Shown one piece after another: positions 45,531 through 55,173 of a DNA stretch of 64,000 bases. The DNA comes from Persicaria tinctoria (Eukaryota; Streptophyta; Magnoliopsida; Caryophyllales; Polygonaceae). Position numbers and translations under genes: made by a program. Below the pieces are notes generated by a model that saw only the letters and a program-made list of their open reading frames with translations, ran no database searches and was not told the origin of the DNA. The stretch is taken from assembly GCA_037127255.1 (NCBI GenBank), contig JBANSL010000013.1, positions 3,474,188-3,538,187 of the forward strand, in the 5' to 3' direction. The stretch's first letter is position 1; each line of letters begins with the position of its first letter.

Positions 45531-45884
45531 GTATATTTGATTTAATTTTGGCTGTGTATGTTGATACGACACTTTTTATCCTCCGAGTTGGATCGAGCGC
45601 TCCCTGCCCTGCTTATTTGGTTCGTGAAATCTTCAACTGAAAGTTCCTCTTCCATCAAGCAAATAGATATTTTTTATATGACTTTCAGTATGTCAGGTGA
45701 AGAAATTATTTGAGAGATCTCATCGGCAACAAAATAACAGTTATGAGAAGGTCATAAAGCCAATTTCTGGTGCTTCATCCAAGCTCTACAACTTTATAAT
45801 TCGTGTTGGAAACATGTTTGGTATTAAAAAAAAAAAAACAGTTCGCCACAAAGGTATAAACCTTTAAAATCTGTATAGGAAAAG

Positions 45885-46479
45885 TGTTGGGGAAAACACG
45901 GGTAGCTCACACTCGATTACGTGTAAGACTCGGATGGACAAACTCTCCTTACAAATGAGGATTTGTATTAATGTACAAAAGTATTTTGTACAACTCTCAC
46001 ACTATACAAGACTCTCACCAACACTCACCACTCTTGACCAACTCACTCACACTTCACTTTGTGAGGATTCACTCGACTCACAACTCCACACACTACACAA
46101 CTTGAGGAGACTCACACTTCACTCACACACCACAAAATGCAACTACCCATGGCCTATTTATAGGAGCCAATGTTGGTTGCATCATCTCCTACAAAGGACT
46201 AGAAAAATCTAGGTTCACTAGACCCCACCATTCTCCTAGATTATTCTAGACCTTGATTGCTCCTCTTTATTTCTAGACTTCTCTACCATGTATTCACGGT
46301 TCCGGAATCTTTCATAAGGTTCCACACACTTCCGGAGTCTTCCACACTCTTCCGTGTGCTTCTAGAATATTCCACCATGTTCCGGGGACTTCCGCTACAT
46401 TCCATATTCTTCCGGAACATTCCACTATTTAGCCCAAACCACATTTTTATATATTTGAAATATGAATTATTGTCCAACA
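45885..46479 (-). mobile_element. Solo LTR, 595 bp, with heat-shock elements
   Basis: Begins TGTTGGGGAAAAC and ends TTGTCCAACA, with inverted TGTTGG/CCAACA ends. A perfect 5-bp target duplication AAAAG lies at 45880-45884 and 46480-46484. No internal region remains, so the element was lost by LTR recombination. A TATAAATAG box reading on the minus strand at about 46149-46157 suggests leftward transcription, with the heat-shock elements upstream of it. Length and ends fit a Copia-type LTR. Confidence 0.85.
46300..46422. promoter_or_regulatory. Cluster of heat-shock elements in the solo LTR
   Basis: Two perfect three-part sites, TTCTAGAATATTC (46360-46372) and TTCCGGAACATTC (46410-46422), fit nTTCnnGAAnnTTCn, the binding site of heat-shock factors. 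A near match TTCCGGAATCTTT lies at 46300-46312. Several single TTCC or TTCCGGA units lie between them. Confidence 0.75.
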
Positions 46480-46484
46480 AAAAG

Positions 46485-47640
46485 AAACGAATACTACAAT
46501 TGAACTCATCTCACTTCCAATTGCATATGCAGGGATTGGTGTTACATGGTTTGCTCCATTCAGAAGGACACACCCACACTTCAGTTTCAGGTAAATAATC
46601 TCCATACTGCAATGCCCCTTCATTTATGGCCAAAATAATATCCGCATCATACATGTTTTTATCCGAAATGAGAACTCTTAAGACACACTTTTCACCTTTG
46701 GAGGGGGTGAAAATCAGACCGACTGCGTAAAATTGTTGTCATGAGAATGCAACTCCTTATGCATCTCTTGGTGGATATCTTCAAGGCATCAATTCCAGGT
46801 TTATACCACTTTTTTCTCATGATATATTTCAACGAATAATCTTATGACATTGTGTTTTGGCATTCGCAGTCCTTGTTTCCATATTTGTGCTTCATGAGCT
46901 TCAAATTTTCAGGACCAATATTTATTGTTTTGATCTTATTTAACTGCACAGCGACATGGATTAAGCTTCAAAATTTTCAGCTTGGAGCTGCAGAACCGAG
47001 TAAGGAGCTATGAAAGAGCACACACATCAGCTACCTCTATGTGGACAAATTGCAATGCATATTCAGGTAATTTAACTCATCTCACTCACAAATTGCAATT
47101 GCATATACAGCTGTATTGGTGTTACATTAACTACATGGTTTGCTTCATTCAGAAGGACACTTGCACTTAAAGCTTCGTGTAATTAATCTCCTTACTGCAT
47201 TGTCTTAGTTTACTGTCAAAATGAGAACTCTCAAGACTGGTCTTTATACTTTTTACTGTTTCAGGGGTGAAGTTCAGATTGATCATTCGATGCATTAGTT
47301 GTTTCCTGATGCAACTCTTGGTGGCGATCTTCAAGGCCTCAAGTGCAGGATTCTTCTTCAGCTGAAAGCTAAAAGCTAGCTGATTGCTATTACATCGCGT
47401 GTTCATTCTAGAAAATGATGTCAGTCTCAATCATAGATTATTTCTCTGTATCATAGAAAATGATTCAAGCGAACAAATTCAGCAACAAATTCATAGATTA
47501 TTTCTCTGTATCATAGATTCATAAAACAATTCAAGCGAACAAATTCAGCAACAAATTAATGTCAGTCTCAATCAGTTTGATCAAACTCCAGCAATTCCTA
47601 CAGCACTTAGCAATCAGATAGAGGCTGTTCACATCACATT
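46485..47640. repeat. NLR-flank repeats
   Basis: Continues the duplicated downstream blocks: CATATGCAG.TATTGGTGTTACATGG, CATTCAGAAGGACAC, GGGGTGAAAATCAGAC, and the exon-like CTTGGAGCTGCAGAACC piece at 46980. Two copies of a 40-bp TCATAGATTATTTCTCTGTA motif lie at 47433 and 47492. No gene is seen. Confidence 0.6.
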
Positions 47641-48060
47641 GCTCGCTGAACAATAATGCTATCTCTGTCAGACTGCAAAGAGGAGTCTAAGCAGCATCTG
47701 CTTCATTATCAAAGAATTCAGCTCTCTTCCAAACTCGCCTCTTAGTGCAAAACACTCAACTAGTCCTCAAGGAACCAATCTTTATACTTTTGTTTTTAAT
47801 CTTTGTTTCTGTATGGGAAAAGCACTTCAATTTTTGAAGTGGAGACAAGTTTTGAGGATTCAAATACCTGTGACGTGTTTTTTTTTTGTACTTTGAACAC
47901 ATTAACCTCATTCGGAACTTATCATGAATACATTAAACAAGTTCGCCAAGGAAATCTAAAGCTGCCATGGCCTATCAAATGTCGGTCAATCAGCAGAGGT
48001 TACTACTCCAGGTAAAACATAGTCATGTACATAGCCGGCTTTAGGAGTAGTTAGCATGGT
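47641..48060 (+). repeat. Duplicated block C, copy 1, coding-like
   Basis: Shared with 51485-51900 and 62375-62680. The plus-strand frame 47803-48015 ends with TSFGTYHEYIKQVRQGNLK and a LPWPIKCRSISRGYYSR tail, which stays similar between copies. I do not recognise the domain. In copy 2 a small insertion breaks the frame. It may be an exon of an unknown gene copied with the cluster. Confidence 0.6.
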
Positions 48061-48790
48061 TGATGAACTTGCAGTAGTTAGCTACAACTGATAAGTTAGT
48101 AGTTAATCATAGTTAGGTTAACTAACTAGAAGTGGTGCATTATACAGTATTAAACATAGCATATATAGTATTCCGCAATGATCCATCTCTTTTATATATG
48201 AAAACATATGGCTCTTTTATATATGAAAACATATGGCACATATAGTAATCTGCAACCACTTCTCTATACACGACAGATTATTGCAATCTGAACAAATGGT
48301 GAATTATAATGAGCATTTCTGTACCAGTTATTGGAAATTGGTTTGCCTATTTGGGATTTATTTTCGACAGCTAAGAAAATTTGACATCATATAACCACAA
48401 AATCGTCAAAATATAAGTAACGATTCACATTAAAAATCTATTATTTTGTATCTCAATTAATGTGCAAGTTTTTAAACAGCCCGGTTAGCGTGCAGTTGTG
48501 TAATTTCAATACATGACGGTAGAGATTTTCAGTCAGAAAACAAAAAGCAATCGGTTAAATGAATTCCACTCACACAAAACAAGATGAAACTTCACTCGAC
48601 TTATATGTTTCAGGCAGCCTCAATCACAAGTTCTAATGGACTTTATTAATGTTTCATCGATCAATAACTGATAAGTTGTGTACAGTGTTCGTCCTACAAG
48701 TTCCTGGGGCCATAAGACTTGTTTCCTCTCTTGTCACAGTCCTCGTTTCCATATTTGTGCTTCATGAGCTTCAAATTTTTCAGGACCAAT
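48061..48790. repeat. Duplicated block D, copy 1 (holds the empty site of the TRIM insertion)
   Basis: Matches 51905-52224 plus 54121-54390. It reads straight through TTTGGGATTTATTTTCGACA at 48350-48370, where the other copy is interrupted by the 1.9-kb element. Confidence 0.85.
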
Positions 48791-49495
48791 ATTCATTGCT
48801 TTGATCTTATTTAACTGCAGAGCAAAATGGGGCAATAACCTTAGGACTTAAAAAGCAACCTTGGCTACTGCCTACCTCTCTATAGATAGCACCGAACTTT
48901 TGTGTAATGGGAGCCTCTCAACTCGATCAATCACATCTCTCTCAATTTTTTTCTCCTTGCTGCGTATATCCCTTATGACTCCCTCTTCAAATTACTGCAA
49001 TGGAACATTGGAACTCATCTCTCACTTGCACAAATGCAGATATTGGTCCGACCTCGTTCACTTCAATCAAGAGGAAGGAAGATTCTTGGGACTTGTCATC
49101 ATGAGCTGGAAACAGAGCTGGAAAATGGAGAATAACATGGACGGACGGACACCAGCTAGCTTCAGGTAATTGATCTCCCTTCTACATTGTCTTAATTAGT
49201 GTACTATAACTTAACTCGTCTATCACTTGCATATGCAGATATTGCTGTGACATGGTTTACTTCAATTAAGGTGGAAAGTACATTATTGGGAGTCGTCGAA
49301 GAAGGACAGTAATGTGGACATTTGCATTTAAGATTTCAAGCAATTACTCTCCCTACTGCATCATGTTAGTTTACTACCGAAATATATTATTCTTTGGTCA
49401 CTACAAAAATTTAAATGCCAGTACTTTGTCTAAACCAACGACTCTTAGGACTAACAGTTTGATGTTATTTTTTTTATACCACTATAATCAAATTC
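48791..49495. repeat. NLR-flank repeats, further copy
   Basis: Repeats of the flank after NLR1 (43730-44270) and after NLR2 (61430-61900): CTACC.CTCTATAGATA.CACCGA, GTGGGAGCCTCTCAA, TGCAGATATTG, TATTGGGAGTCGTCG. No gene is seen. Confidence 0.65.
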
Positions 49496-49862
49496 AGGAG
49501 CTCCATACCTCTCAGTGATGCTGATCTAACCGTGGTGCAAATACAACTCAGGACACTCCGAGAGCTGAAAGCTCAGCAGAATGGAAACAATACATGATGT
49601 TGTCTTTGCAGTATACGCAACCAGCAAGCTATATGAGAAGAAAATAGGACATCCACTTGATGCAAGGTCGGGGATGGGGACACCGCTGGGTGGCTTTGCA
49701 GGATGGAGGTGCTTCCCTTCCACTTGACTTTGCCGGGATCCGCTCTTCTGCTGGGTGGCTTAGCAGGAAGGCAGAAGATGGTCCTACGGCTGCTACTCTG
49801 CCACCCAACTTGGATGTTTTCTATTGTTTTTCACTTTTCAGAAGTCACTAAAACCTCACATT
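49496..49862. repeat. Duplicated block B, copy 3
   Basis: Same order as the other three copies, starting AGGAGCTCCATACCTCTCA and ending CACTAAAACCTCA. Confidence 0.8.
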
Positions 49863-50124
49863 CACCTACAGACATTGTTGTGTTTCCCGAAGAGCCCATT
49901 GAACTAGTGTTACACATAGGCTTTTAGAAAAGCATACCATATGGGGTGTTTTAGCAGATTTTGACGACCAAACGACCTCCATTCCTACTAGTAAATTGTG
50001 GCTTAAAATGGAAATCACTCGTAAAAGTCATCTCTAGCTTGTTTGTGGGTTTCCACCAATTTGGGTGATGATTTGGTGCCAAGGTTGCTTTTTATGTTGT
50101 TGTATGCCTCTAGCTTTGAATAGA

Positions 50125-50430
50125 GAAGATTGTACTCACTTGTTCTTGTTGATAGTGGAAGTTACCGGCTCGCCGTGGTTTTTTCCCCGATTTGGGGTTT
50201 TCCACGTAAATTGGCTGTTGTTTGTGTTTGCTTGTTTTATCTTCCTACCTGTGTTGTTTGTATGGTTTGATTGCTTGAGTTTCGCTCCCTGGTTTACAAT
50301 TCTTGTCCATCCCGATTGTGTGCGCATAGGGGTTTGTCTTGACGTTACTACTAGTAAACTGTGGCTTAGAGCCCTTAATGTTACAACTTGGCTTTTTGGT
50401 GAAACCATTTTGTAGCATAGAGCCCTTGAA
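50125..50430. repeat. Duplicated block E, copy 2
   Basis: Near-identical to 44685-44995 and, like it, immediately upstream of an NLR fragment. Confidence 0.85.
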
Positions 50431-50895
50431 GAGTGTACAAGAGGTATTAAGCTTCCGCCATTGAGTCACCTGCCTTCTCTCAAGAAGTTGTCCATTTGAC
50501 GAGTTGGTGGCTGCAAGCACCAACAGTGCTACCTATATTCCCTCGGCGTACCAGTGTAAGCACAAGCACTTGCAAAAACTCATTATGAAGACTGATTCTT
50601 TGGAGATCCAAGTTCGGGAGAGTTCGTACATGACATACCTTGGAAGTCGCTTCCATTTCTGGATGATCTGCTTCTATGGAGACTCAGAAACTTGAAATCC
50701 CTACCTGAAGAAATACAACATCTTGTCGCCCTTAATACTCTGGCTATTTATCATATTGATGGTGTGTTGTCGTTGCTGAATGGGATGAGCTCCCTTTTGT
50801 CTCTTCGTCATCTTGATGCTTATGGGAGCGATGCGAAAGACTAACAAGGGAAGATTGGCCTAACGTTCAGCATATTCCAAATATCAGAATTAGGT
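50431..50895 (+). pseudogene. NLR fragment B (LRR end)
   Basis: Starts with TTAAGCTTCCGCCATTGAGT (NLR1 about 40225), jumps through TGGTGGCTGCAAGCACCAAC, then GTACATGACATACCTTGGAA (NLR1 about 41274), and ends at AAGATTGGCCTAACGTTCAG (NLR1 about 41520). Large deletions and several frame changes are present. It is a fourth NLR copy reduced to LRR scraps. Confidence 0.85.
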
Positions 50896-51484
50896 GAAGA
50901 GATCACAACTGATTAAAATCTAGATGTAGTGCTTTCTCTGTTTGTTTGCAAATTAAAATCAAGCTAGTCATTTAATTTAAGTACGTGCAACTTGAATTAA
51001 GCTTCAAAATTTTCAGGTTGGAGCTGCACAACTGATTGCAGAACCAAGTAAGGAACTATGAAAGAGCACGTGCATCTGCTACCTCTAGGTGGACAAATTG
51101 CAATGCATATGCAGGTATTTTAACTCACCTCACCCACAAAACTGCAATTGTATATACAGGTATGGGTGTTACATTAAATACATGGTTTGCTTCATTCAGA
51201 AGGACACTTGCACTGAAAGCTTCATGTAATTAATCTCCTTGCTGCATTGTCTTAGTTAACTGCCAAAATTTATCCTTGTCATATCTGAAATGATCAGAAC
51301 TCTCAAGACTGATCTATATACTTTTCACTGTTTCCTGATGCATCTCTTGGTGGCGATCTTCAACGCCTCAAGTGCAGGATTCTTATTTAGCTGAAAGTTA
51401 AAAGCTAGCGGATTTCAGTAATGCTATTACATCGCGTGTTCATTATGATCTTGTTAGTAGCCTTATTCTAGAAAAACGATTGCC
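50896..51484. repeat. NLR-flank repeats
   Basis: Contains the exon-like GTTGGAGCTGCACAACTGAT piece (51017) and the AGGACACTTGCACT block (51199), as after the other NLR copies. No gene is seen. Confidence 0.65.
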
Positions 51485-51900
51485 TTACATCACATTGCCC
51501 GATGAACGATAAAGCTACATATATCAACTTTGCATCTCTGTCCGACCGCAAAGAGGAGTCTCAGTAGCATCTGCTTCATTAAAAAAGAATTCAGCTCTCT
51601 TCCAAACTCGCCTCTTAGCGCAGACTGCTCAACTGGTTCTCGAGGAACCAATCTTTATACTGGTTTTTTTAATCTTTGTCTATGTGTGAGAAAAGCACTT
51701 CAATCGTTGAAGTGGAGAAAAGTTTTAAGGATTCAAATACCTGTGACATGTTTTTGTTTTGTACTTTGAACACCTTAACCTCATTCGGAACTAACTTATC
51801 ATGAATACATTAAACAAGTTCGCCAAGGAGATCTAGAGCTGCCATGGCCTATCAAATGTCGGTCAATCAGCAGAGGTTACTACTCCAGCCTCCAGGTAAA
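51485..51900 (+). repeat. Duplicated block C, copy 2
   Basis: Similar to 47641-48060. An extra TAAC near 51791-51800 shifts the frame of the coding-like part, so this copy cannot encode the same peptide. Confidence 0.7.
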
Positions 51901-52224
51901 ACATACAGTCATGTACATAGCCGGCTTTCGTAGTAGTTAGCATGGTTGATGAACTTGCAGTAGTTAGCTACAACTGATAAGTTAGTAGTTAATCATAGTT
52001 AGGTTAACTAACGAGAAATGGTGCATTGTACAGTATTAAACATAGCATATATTATATATAGTACTCCCCAATGATCCATCTCTTTTATATATGAAAACAT
52101 GGCATATATAGTAATCCCCAACCACTTCTCTATACACCACAGATTTGCAATCTGAACCAATGGTGAATTATAATGAGCATTTCTGTACCAGTGATTGGAA
52201 ATTGGTTTGCCTATTTGGGATTTA
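51901..52224. repeat. Duplicated block D, copy 2, left part
   Basis: Matches 48061-48360. It ends at the ATTTA target site (52220-52224) and resumes at 54121. Confidence 0.85.
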
Positions 52225-52389
52225 TGTTGGGACACTTGTGAATCCCACATCGGAAGTGGGATGATTCTGAACCCAACATATAAGTGGATGGGCTACTCCA
52301 CCTAATGCCAATTGGTTTTGGGATGGTGCCCCAGTCCGGCTTATATGTTGGGCTTTCTGGTCGGGCCCAACAAGACCTTCCCCCTAACA
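52225..52389 (+). repeat. Left LTR of the composite element
   Basis: 165 bp, TGTTGG...TAACA. Identical by eye to the right LTR except for one extra T near its end. It carries a CCCACATCGGAAGTGGGA stem. Confidence 0.9.
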
Positions 52390-52392
52390 AAC

Positions 52393-52404
52393 TGGTATCA
52401 GAGC
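52393..52404 (+). promoter_or_regulatory. Primer binding site
   Basis: TGGTATCAGAGC, complementary to the 3' end of initiator tRNA-Met, lies 3 bp after the left LTR. A second copy lies at 53797-53808 after the inverted half LTR. Confidence 0.9.
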
Positions 52405-52518
52405 CGGGTTCGGCGGGTGGGCCGGTTGCACCAAAAAGATTGAGATGGACTCCACATCTGTATCGATGACGGGTTAGTCGAACCCGTTGCGTGGAGGTCT
52501 CGATTCCAACCGGGCTAG

Positions 52519-52554
52519 ACTTGTGATGGATTCGCAAGTGAATCCATCACAAGT
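52519..52554. repeat. Inverted repeat at the left internal breakpoint
   Basis: Perfect 15-bp arms (ACTTGTGATGGATTC and its complement) around a 6-nt spacer, just where the TRIM internal sequence stops and inverted material begins. Confidence 0.85.
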
Positions 52555-52577
52555 TGCCTACGTGGGCCGGGCCAGTT

Positions 52578-52890
52578 TGTTATAACGAGAACGATAATAG
52601 CGAAGAAAGACACAGAGATTTACGTGGTTCAGCAACGGTGTGTTGCCTACGTCCACGGGCAGAGAAACCAGATTTCTTATTAGAGGAAGCGAAAACAGAT
52701 TAGGTTACAGGGGTCGGCGTTCCATGAGTATATGAAGAGACTCATGGAACCCTAAACAGACAACGGGCTGAAAGCCCAAAATAGACAGACGATAGGCCCG
52801 TTTACAATAAACATCGCATACCGTTGGGGGGCTCCGCCCCCGGACCCCCCGATGCGTCGCCGGTCAACAGTCGTTCAAGGCACATTAACA
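52578..52890 (-). mobile_element. Copia LTR on the minus strand inside the composite element
   Basis: On the minus strand it starts TGTTAATGTGCC and ends TTATAACA (313 bp). Directly before it, on the minus strand, is a polypurine tract AAGGTGGAGATT. It is therefore the 3' LTR of a second Copia element read leftward. A GC-rich hairpin (GGGGGCTCCGCCCCC) lies near 52827-52841. Confidence 0.8.
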
Positions 52891-53007
52891 AATCTCCACC
52901 TTGACTTGAATCCTCTCATAAACAGATGCACCTATGACAAAGTGCCCAGACGTTCTCTGCCTCAGATTGGTCCTTGAAGAAGGACCCAGACTGCCCCGTA
53001 GGGCAAC

Positions 53008-53340
53008 TCAACAGCTGGTGATATTAAGCAAGTCCAAACAGTGTTGGAACTTGCTCTCTGGAACTGGCTTAGTAAACATATCAGCGGGATTATCAGTAGT
53101 TCCCACCTTCTTCACCCTGATTCTCTTCTCATTCCTCAGAAAATGGTACCTGACATCAATGTGCTTCGTCTTCTCATGATGAACTTGATCCTTGGTTAAG
53201 CATATTGCACTCAAGCTGTCGCAATACACTAAAGCCTGATCCTGATGTAGGCCTAGATCATTGACCAAGCCTTTCAGCCAGATTCCCTCCTTAGCAGCTT
53301 CTGTCAACGCCATGTACTCTGCCTCTGTGGTAGACAAAGT
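53008..53340 (-). pseudogene. Copia RNase H C-terminal fragment
   Basis: The minus-strand frame begins [18 protein letters not shown] and includes CDS.SAICL and [10 protein letters not shown], the conserved end of Copia RNase H. It lies correctly before the minus-strand LTR. The frame has a stop just upstream, and the rest of pol is absent. Confidence 0.9.
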
Positions 53341-53375
53341 GACTGTAGGTTAGATCGTCGCTTCACAGCAGAGAG

Positions 53376-53640
53376 TTGCGTCTGAAGGCAACCGCGTCGG
53401 TTACAGACAATCAGGCTTCCGGGCTTGTGGCAAACGGAGGCAAATCTGATGGTAGAAAGGGCAATAAGAAGAAGCATAGGCAAGCTGTGAAGAGGATCTT
53501 CAGGTATCTCAGAGGCACTACTGATGTTGGTTTGTGCTATGGGAATGATACAGAGTGCTTGGTTGCTGGGTTTTCAGACTCTGATTATGCCGGCGATGTG
53601 GACAGTAGGAGATCGATGACTGGCTATGTTTTCAGTTTGT
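53376..53640 (+). pseudogene. Copia gag-RT/RNase H fragment, opposite orientation
   Basis: The plus-strand frame has a gag-like Gly/Lys-rich piece joined to KRIFRYLRGTTDVGL and GFSDSDYAGDVDSRRSMTGY. In intact Copia proteins the missing continuation is the STTEAEYMA part, which here lies on the other strand at 53340. The frame then runs into inverted LTR sequence. Confidence 0.9.
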
Positions 53641-53798
53641 TGGGGGGAAGGTCTTGTTGGGCCCGACCAGAAAGCCCAACATATAAGCCGGACCGGGGCA
53701 CCATCCCAAAGCCAATTGGCTTTGGGATGGTGCCCCGGTCCGGCTTATATGTTGGGCTTTCTGGTCGGGCCCAACAAGACCTTCCCCCCAACAAACTG
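53633..53798. repeat. Perfect 166-bp palindrome (83-bp arms, no spacer)
   Basis: 53633-53715 is the exact reverse complement of 53716-53798, centred on CCAATTGG. Each arm is the 3' half of the element's own LTR plus a few internal bases. By position it is a half LTR joined head-to-head to a half LTR, followed by a primer site. Confidence 0.95.
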
Positions 53799-53956
53799 GT
53801 ATCAGAGTCGGGTTCGGCAGGGTGGGCCGGTTGCACCAAAAAGATTGAGATGGACTCCACATCTGTATCGATGACGGGTTAGTCGAACCCGTTGCGTGGA
53901 GGTCTCGATTCCAACCGGGCTAGACTTGTGATGGATTCGCAAGTGAGAGGGGGATT

Positions 53957-54120
53957 TGTTGGGACACTTGTGAATCCCACATCGGAAGTGGGATGATTCT
54001 GAACCCAACATATAAGTGGATGGGCTACTCCACCTAATGCCAATTGGTTTTGGGATGGTGCCCCAGTCCGGCTTATATGTTGGGCTTTCTGGTCGGGCCC
54101 AACAAGACCTTCCCCCAACA
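53957..54120 (+). repeat. Right LTR of the composite element
   Basis: 164 bp, followed by the ATTTA target duplication at 54121-54125. Confidence 0.9.
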
Positions 54121-55161
54121 ATTTATTTTCGACAACTAAGAAAATTTGACATGTGCAAGTTTTTAAGCAGCCCTGTTAGCGTGCAGACGGTGCAGTTATG
54201 TAGTTTCAATACATAACGGTAGAGATTTTCAGTCAGAAAACAAAAGGCAATCGGTTACATGAATTCCACTCACTCAGCTTATGCTTTAGGCTGCCTCGAT
54301 CACGAGTTCTAATGGACTTTATTAATGTTTCATCGATCAATAACTGATTAGTTGTGTACAGTGTTCGTCCTACAAGAATCAAATTGATGATTATACCAAA
54401 TAACGCTGAACATGATATGCCATATGTATTTTCTTATTCAGTAAAAAGAATCAAGTAGCTTGCGAGAGAACGCAGAAGGTGCGGTGTCCTGATCGATCGA
54501 TGTGGTGTCCAGTCAGATGGGCCTATCGCTCACGATTGCAATTTGCAAGTTGCAACAACTAATTAACGTGTGTTGTAATTTACTAAGTTGTTTATACAGA
54601 TTCATTTCATCACTAGCTACTACCAGTACATAATTTAGAAATTTATCTATATAGATATATCATTTAATTTGAATAAAATAAAATAAAAATGATAGGCAAA
54701 GGTTTCAAATGAATGATTGCTTTAACGATTGATTTGAGATGTAGGCCGGGTTTCCAAGGGCCAAGGCACTATATTTTGGTCATTCATACCTTGCTATAAA
54801 GCGTTACATATATTTGATATGGGATGATTTATTGTGAATTAATGAGTTTCAACTGGACGAGTGCAAATGATTGAATATGAATTGAGATTCAGCAATTAGG
54901 CCTTACTACAACATCAATGATATATAGTTACTGTAGATGATATAATCAAACAAAATTTTGAACATTGGTCTACAAAATTAACAAATCACAGAGAAAGAGA
55001 AGTTATAATAAAACAAACTTAAATTGTTGGGATAGTCACAAATATGGTCTATAGTTACTGTAGATGATATATAAACAACCATATTATTAATATATAATGA
55101 CATAGAACGAATCTTTCCTTCAGCTTTCAACGAAAGTCACATGTCAGCTTGCTTTCCTCCC
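54121..55161. other. Block D copy 2 (right part) and NLR2 upstream DNA
   Basis: 54121-54390 continues block D (TTTTCGACAACTAAGAAAATT). The rest is AT-rich promoter-side DNA with a short repeated TATAGTTACTGTAGATGATA at 54916 and 55050. No gene. Confidence 0.5.
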
Positions 55162-55165
55162 AGAT

Positions 55166-55173
55166 TATATATA
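55166..55173 (+). promoter_or_regulatory. Likely TATA box of NLR2
   Basis: TATATATA lies about 90 bp before the ATG, matching the spacing in NLR1. Confidence 0.5.

Larger units (their letters stand above)
52225..54120 (+). mobile_element. Composite TRIM/Copia LTR element, very young
   Basis: Two LTRs (52225-52389, 53957-54120) start TGTTGGGACACTTG and end TAACA or CAACA. By eye they differ by a single base. The 5-bp duplication ATTTA flanks the element on both sides. A primer site TGGTATCAGAGC (initiator tRNA-Met type) follows the left LTR, and a purine tract GAGAGGGGGATT precedes the right LTR. The interior is scrambled: a minus-strand Copia LTR and RNase H end, a plus-strand gag/RT piece, and an inverted half LTR forming a perfect palindrome. 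No complete protein is encoded, so it must use enzymes from other elements. Confidence 0.9.

Noticed and set aside
46257..46598. 113-codon frame over the solo LTR
   Set aside because: It reads through the HSE repeats and across the LTR end. It is not a protein gene.
53624..53882. Overlapping frames on both strands near 53.7 kb
   Set aside because: They are created by the perfect LTR palindrome and read the same sequence twice.
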